Below are positions 14,393 to 17,497 of a stretch of DNA of 17,497 bases, piece by piece. A model generated the notes under the pieces. It saw only the letters and a list, made by a program, of their open reading frames with translations. It did not search any database and was not told the origin of the DNA. Each line of letters opens with the position of its first letter. Within the stretch, counting starts at the first letter, position 1. Source of the stretch: Clostridia bacterium (lineage in GTDB: Bacteria > Bacillota > Clostridia > TANB77 > UBA1234); contig CAADXZ010000161.1 in assembly GCA_900753135.1 (NCBI GenBank), positions 1 through 17,497 of the forward strand, written 5' to 3'. The position numbers and the translations under genes are program-made.

Positions 14393-15625
14393 ATGAACGT
14401 TATTGTAATTGGTGGTGGTGCTGCTGGAATGATGGCAGCCATAATGTCTGCTAGAAATGGAAATAATGTTACTATACTTGAAAAAATGAGAAGTATGGGG
14501 AGAAAGTTATCTATTACGGGTAAAGGTAGATGTAACATAACAAATGCTACCGATATGGAGAATTTCATGAAAAATGTTCCTGGAAATGGAAAGTTTTTGT
14601 ACAGTGCTTTTAGCCAATTTACTAATCAAGATGTGATAAACTTTTTTAATGAAATAGGAGTAAAGACAAAAGTAGAGAGGGGAGAAAGAGTATTTCCTGT
14701 TTCAGATAGTGCCATGGAAGTTATAGATAAACTAAAAAAAGAACTAGAAAAAAGAAAAGTTAAAGTCATTGTAAATTCAAAAGTTGAAGAAATCTTAGTT
14801 GAAAATGGCTGTGTAACAGGTGTAAGAACAGAAAATAATATATATGAGTGTGATAAAGTAATTTTAGCGACTGGAGGAAAAAGTTATCCTTCAACAGGTT
14901 CAACTGGTGACGGCTATAAAATAGCAGAAGCTTTGGGACATACAATAGTAAAACCAAAAGCATCATTAGTACCTCTAGAATTGTATGAGAAAGATATAAT
15001 TGAATTACAAGGACTTTCATTAAAAAATGTATCTATAAAATTAGTAGATAGTCAAAAAGTTGTATATGAAGACTTTGGAGAAATGTTATTTACACATTTT
15101 GGTGTATCAGGTCCAATAGTATTAAGCTCGAGTGCACATCTATTGAGAGTTAAGGGTATAGAAGAAAAATTGAAAAGTAAAAGTATTTTATTATCAATAG
15201 ACTTAAAACCTGCGTTAACATTTGAAAAATTAGATACAAGAATACAAAGAGATTTTGAAAAATATACAAGAAAACAATTTAAGAACAGTTTGAATGATTT
15301 GTTACCAAGCAAAATGATAGATTACATTATAAAAAAATCTGGTATACCAGAAGATAAGCAAACAGATCAAATAACAAAGGAAGAAAGACGAAAATTAGTA
15401 CAATTATTAAAAAACTTAGAGTTTAAAGTAAAAGGATTTAGACCAATAGAAGAGGCTATAATAACGGCTGGCGGTGTAAACATCAAAGAAATAAATTCAT
15501 CAACGATGGAATCTAAGTTAGTAAAAGGACTTTATTTTGCTGGTGAAATAATAGATGTAGATGCATATACAGGGGGATTTAATCTACAGATAGCATTTAG
15601 TACCGCATACATAGCAGCGAAGTAA
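14393..15625 (+). CDS. BaiN/HI0933 (YhiN) family NAD(P)/FAD-dependent oxidoreductase
   Basis: 410-residue flavoprotein. The N-terminal dinucleotide fold VIVIGGGAAGMMAA (residues 3-16) is followed by the Glu that binds ribose in ILEKM and then the family motif GRKLSITGKGRCNITN. Other landmarks are VILATGGKSYPSTGSTGDGY and LFTHFGVSGPIVLS. The C-terminal flavin motif runs ITAGGVNIKEIN to LYFAGEIIDVDAYTGGFNLQ. Members include BaiN, implicated in bile-acid dehydroxylation, but the family is widespread in bacteria without bile-acid genes, so I assign only the family. RBS AGGAG is 6 bases before ATG; it is co-transcribed with the PLP enzyme 9 bases upstream. Full length and intact. Confidence 0.93.
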   Translation: MNVIVIGGGAAGMMAAIMSARNGNNVTILEKMRSMGRKLSITGKGRCNITNATDMENFMKNVPGNGKFLYSAFSQFTNQDVINFFNEIGVKTKVERGERVFPVSDSAMEVIDKLKKELEKRKVKVIVNSKVEEILVENGCVTGVRTENNIYECDKVILATGGKSYPSTGSTGDGYKIAEALGHTIVKPKASLVPLELYEKDIIELQGLSLKNVSIKLVDSQKVVYEDFGEMLFTHFGVSGPIVLSSSAHLLRVKGIEEKLKSKSILLSIDLKPALTFEKLDTRIQRDFEKYTRKQFKNSLNDLLPSKMIDYIIKKSGIPEDKQTDQITKEERRKLVQLLKNLEFKVKGFRPIEEAIITAGGVNIKEINSSTMESKLVKGLYFAGEIIDVDAYTGGFNLQIAFSTAYIAAK

Positions 15626-15642
15626 TGTCGAAAAATGACGAA
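15626..15642 (+). promoter_or_regulatory. Candidate tandem 0A boxes (Spo0A binding) upstream of the yigZ-like gene
   Basis: TGTCGAA (15626-15632) is an exact 0A-box core, and TGACGAA (15636-15642) differs by one base. They are direct repeats with a 10-bp period, the same face of the helix, as expected for a Spo0A dimer. A TATAAA at 15664-15669 has no good -35, and the second box would lie just beside the -35 position, as at Spo0A-activated promoters. The site starts right after the upstream stop codon. Confidence 0.45.
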
Positions 15643-15706
15643 CGAAAAAGCTTGAAAAAACACTATAAAAATATAAAATTGTAAATTAAAGGGAGAAAAA
15701 ATATAT

Positions 15707-16327
15707 ATGCTAAATACTTTCTATACTATAAAAGAAGATGAATATTCAGCAGAGCTTATAGAAAAAAAATCAAAATTCATTGCAACTTTGCTAAAAGTAT
15801 CATCTGAAGAACAAGCAATTGAATTTATTGAAAAGATAAGAAAAAAGTATAGAGATGCTAAGCATAACGTATTTGCTTACCGAATTGCTAACACACTAGA
15901 AAGATACAGCGATGATGGTGAACCAAGTGGAACAGCAGGAGTACCAATACTAGATATTTTAAGAGGTGAAAAACTTGAAAATGTTTTGGTTGTTGTTACA
16001 CGTTATTTTGGCGGAATACTGCTAGGTACAGGTGGGTTAGTAAGGGCATACAGTACAGTTACAAAACAAGCAATAGCTGATGCTGTTAAGATAGAAATGA
16101 AATTAAGCAAAGAATATGAAGTCGTGGTAGACTACAATTTCCATAACATTTTGCAACATTACTTTAGGGAAAATTCAATAATTATTAAAGATACTATTTT
16201 TTCTGATAAAGTTAGCATTAATATTATTGTATATGCTGAAAAATCAGAAAATTTAAAGGACAAAATTATTGAAAAAACAGAGGGAACAGCGAAAGTGATA
16301 TTAAAAGAAACATATTATCACGAATAA
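15707..16327 (+). CDS. YigZ/IMPACT family protein (UPF0029 plus DUF1949)
   Basis: 206-residue cytoplasmic protein of the YigZ family, related to eukaryotic IMPACT/Yih1. The UPF0029 domain (about 10-120) shows KKSKFIATL, AKHNVFAYRI, RYSDDGEPSGTAGVPILDIL and VVVTRYFGGILLGTGGLVRA, all strongly conserved. The C-terminal ferredoxin-like DUF1949 (about 138-195) follows. A link to translation control or ribosome-associated regulation is suggested by the eukaryotic relatives but is not established in bacteria. RBS GGGAG before ATG. It stands alone between the flavoprotein gene and spo0A, behind the possible 0A boxes. Confidence 0.92.
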   Translation: MLNTFYTIKEDEYSAELIEKKSKFIATLLKVSSEEQAIEFIEKIRKKYRDAKHNVFAYRIANTLERYSDDGEPSGTAGVPILDILRGEKLENVLVVVTRYFGGILLGTGGLVRAYSTVTKQAIADAVKIEMKLSKEYEVVVDYNFHNILQHYFRENSIIIKDTIFSDKVSINIIVYAEKSENLKDKIIEKTEGTAKVILKETYYHE

Positions 16328-16362
16328 ATGGAAAAATATTACAATTTAATATTGCTTTTTCC
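16328..16362 (+). terminator. Weak hairpin after the yigZ-like gene
   Basis: GGAAAAA just after the stop pairs with TTTTTCC near 16356-16362, with a partly paired AT-rich interior. There is no strong T-tract afterwards and it overlaps the -35 of spo0A, so read-through into spo0A is possible. Confidence 0.3.
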
Positions 16363-16380
16363 AAATTTTGGTAGTATACT
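16352..16380 (+). promoter_or_regulatory. Predicted spo0A promoter with a palindrome in its spacer
   Basis: TTGCTT (16352-16357), 17 bases, TATACT (16375-16380). The spacer contains the palindrome CCAAATTTTGG (16361-16371), placed where a repressor would compete directly with RNA polymerase. The predicted start lies near 16387, giving a leader of about 75 bases. I see no convincing sigma-H promoter. Confidence 0.55.
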
Positions 16381-16401
16381 TTGGATGTAGTGATAAAGTA
16401 A

Positions 16402-16433
16402 CTTATTTGTCGTACGATAAAATGTCAAATAAG
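16402..16433 (+). promoter_or_regulatory. Inverted repeat with 0A-box-like core in the spo0A leader
   Basis: CTTATTTG (16402-16409) and CAAATAAG (16426-16433) are perfect 8-base arms around 16 bases that contain the palindrome TCGTACGA (16410-16417). The right side includes TGTCAAA (16423-16429), a match to the degenerate 0A core TGTCRAA. It could be an autoregulatory Spo0A site or an mRNA hairpin in the leader. Confidence 0.45.
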
Positions 16434-16461
16434 AACTAAAATGTTAGGAGGAATTTGAAAA

Positions 16462-17259
16462 ATGCAAGAAAAAATTAAAGTTGTAATAGCAGATGACAAC
16501 GTAGAATTTGCAGAAATAGTTAAAAATTTTCTAAATCAAAAAGAGGATATTGAAGTAATAGATATAGCAAAAGATGGAGAAGAAGCTGTTAAAATATTAA
16601 AAGAAAAAGAGCCAGATGTAGCACTACTTGACGTTATAATGCCACAATTAGATGGAATAGGCGTTCTTGAAAAGTTAAATGCAATGCCTAAAAAGTTAAA
16701 AACTAATTTCATAATGTTATCAGCAATTGGTCAAGATATTATAACACAAAAGACAGTTATGCTTGGTGCACAGTACTATATGCTAAAGCCTTTTGATTTG
16801 GAATTACTTGCAAAAAGGCTAAGAGAAATAAAACATGGTATGATAGAAGCTCCTAAATATGTTGGAATACCACTAAAGAAATCTACATACATAACAGAAG
16901 GAAAAGACACACTAGAAACATCGATAACAAATATAATACATGAAGTTGGTGTACCTGCACACATAAAAGGCTATCAATACATAAGAGAAGCAATTACACT
17001 AGCTGTAAATGATATGGATGTAATTAACTCTATTACAAAACAATTGTATCCAACACTTGCAAAGAAATTCAAAACAACTCCATCAAGAGTAGAAAGAGCG
17101 ATACGTCATGCAATAGAAGTTGCATGGACTCGTGGTAGTATGGATGCAAATAACGAAATGTTCGGAAACACAATATCAGCAACCAAAGGCAAGCCAACAA
17201 ATAGCGAGTTCATAGCAATGATAGCAGATAAACTAAGACTTGAAATGAAATCGGCATAG
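16462..17259 (+). CDS. spo0A: Spo0A, sporulation master response regulator
   Basis: 265-residue response regulator that, when phosphorylated, directs entry into sporulation. Receiver domain 1-125: acidic pocket D11/D12, phospho-acceptor D57 in ALLDVIMPQLDG, switch Ser S87, and invariant K109 in MLKPFD. A linker follows, and the Spo0A C-terminal DNA-binding domain (about 150-262) contains IIHEVGVPAHIKGYQYIREA, a helix-turn-helix around 197-224 (LAKKFKTTPSRVERAIRHAI), the recognition helix itself, EVAWTRG, and the NSEFIAMIADKL end. RBS AGGAGG 11 bases before ATG; own promoter and terminator. In Bacillus and many Clostridia spoIVB lies just upstream; here a YigZ-family gene does. The window supports a spore-forming ancestry, but spo0A alone does not prove present sporulation. 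Confidence 0.98.
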   Translation: MQEKIKVVIADDNVEFAEIVKNFLNQKEDIEVIDIAKDGEEAVKILKEKEPDVALLDVIMPQLDGIGVLEKLNAMPKKLKTNFIMLSAIGQDIITQKTVMLGAQYYMLKPFDLELLAKRLREIKHGMIEAPKYVGIPLKKSTYITEGKDTLETSITNIIHEVGVPAHIKGYQYIREAITLAVNDMDVINSITKQLYPTLAKKFKTTPSRVERAIRHAIEVAWTRGSMDANNEMFGNTISATKGKPTNSEFIAMIADKLRLEMKSA

Positions 17260-17271
17260 AAATAAAAATAT

Positions 17272-17318
17272 AAGATGACTTTTATAATAATTTAAAATTA
17301 TAAAAGTCATCTTTTTTT
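17272..17318. terminator. Strong bidirectional terminator after spo0A
   Basis: A 17-bp perfect stem (17272-17288 with 17297-17313), an 8-base loop and a run of seven T on the plus strand; T-rich sequence also follows on the minus strand. It lies between spo0A and the convergent small gene, whose stop codon (17317-17319) sits in the T-run. Confidence 0.93.
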
Positions 17319-17493
17319 ATTCTTGTATATTTTCAAGACCGTATTCGATAATTTGATTTACAACGCTATTGAAGCTTAAGCCATTTTTTTCTGCAAGTTC
17401 TACAATTTTATCAAATGCATCACCACTTATGCGGATAGTTCTCGTTATTGTATCATTCGATTTTGTACGTTTTTTTATCTCTAATTTTTTCAT
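17317..17493 (-). CDS. Small ribbon-helix-helix-like (Arc/CopG-type) protein, possibly partial at its 5' end
   Basis: 58 codons from ATG 17493 to TAA 17317. The N-terminus is Lys-rich. Residues 14-23 (NDTITRTIRI) form a beta strand of alternating polar and hydrophobic residues, followed by helix A (GDAFDKIVELAEKNG), a turn, and helix B (SFNSVVNQIIEYGLENI). This beta-helix-helix order and the conserved small-residue turn fit a ribbon-helix-helix DNA-binding dimer such as Arc or CopG, or an antitoxin N-terminus. Only four bases precede the ATG in the window, and the frame is open to the edge, so the start and RBS cannot be confirmed. It is convergent with spo0A and shares its terminator. No toxin partner is visible. 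The coding call is supported by the clean fold pattern and low-GC codon usage. Confidence 0.72.
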   Translation of the reverse strand: MKKLEIKKRTKSNDTITRTIRISGDAFDKIVELAEKNGLSFNSVVNQIIEYGLENIQE

Positions 17494-17497
17494 ATCC

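Overview
The window is an AT-rich bacterial chromosome segment with strong AGGAGG-type ribosome binding sites. It carries spo0A, an ireB-ruvX-yrzB cluster, dacF-type DD-carboxypeptidase and SH3b-CAP genes. This points to an anaerobic, endospore-forming low-GC Firmicute of class Clostridia; I cannot name the genus. No tRNA, rRNA, CRISPR array, insertion sequence or prophage gene is visible, and no gap without a gene exceeds about 220 bases.

Layout. (1) 1-4398, plus strand: the 3' part of trmFO, then two tandem exported proteins with copper-amine-oxidase-N (stalk) domains, then an exported SH3b-CAP protein. The ribosome binding site of the CAP gene lies inside a 17-bp hairpin. (2) 4458-7214, minus strand: a NitT/TauT-type ABC importer in the order ATPase, permease, substrate-binding protein. 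The ATPase reading frame is broken by one base at CTT-CGG-TGA, and a structured intergenic element separates permease and binding protein. A bidirectional terminator (4407-4456) sits between this operon and the CAP gene. (3) 7359-8570: a DacF/DacB-like D-Ala-D-Ala carboxypeptidase, divergent from the importer. (4) 8695-11923: a two-gene locus of unknown function, made of a signal-peptide protein with two membrane segments (VirB2/TrbC-like in shape) and an 872-residue soluble protein. The latter has a pseudo-receiver-like N-terminus, a long Ala/Glu/Lys helix built from 16-residue repeats, and a CpaE/MinD-like domain whose P-loop has lost the expected lysine. (5) 11936-12942: ireB, ruvX and yrzB, closed by a terminator. 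(6) 13163-15625: a methionine-gamma-lyase-family PLP enzyme and a BaiN/HI0933-family flavoprotein in one operon behind a near-consensus promoter. (7) 15707-16327: a YigZ/IMPACT-family gene preceded by two 0A-box-like heptamers spaced 10 bp apart. (8) 16462-17259: spo0A with its own promoter and terminator. (9) 17317-17493, minus strand: a 58-residue ribbon-helix-helix-like protein at the window edge.

Most genes are housekeeping, cell-envelope or sporulation genes. The places most likely to hold undescribed biology are the 8695-11923 pair, the frameshifted ATPase, the ribosome-binding-site hairpin at 3593-3647, the RNA element at 5551-5620, and the tandem Spo0A-box candidate at 15626-15642.
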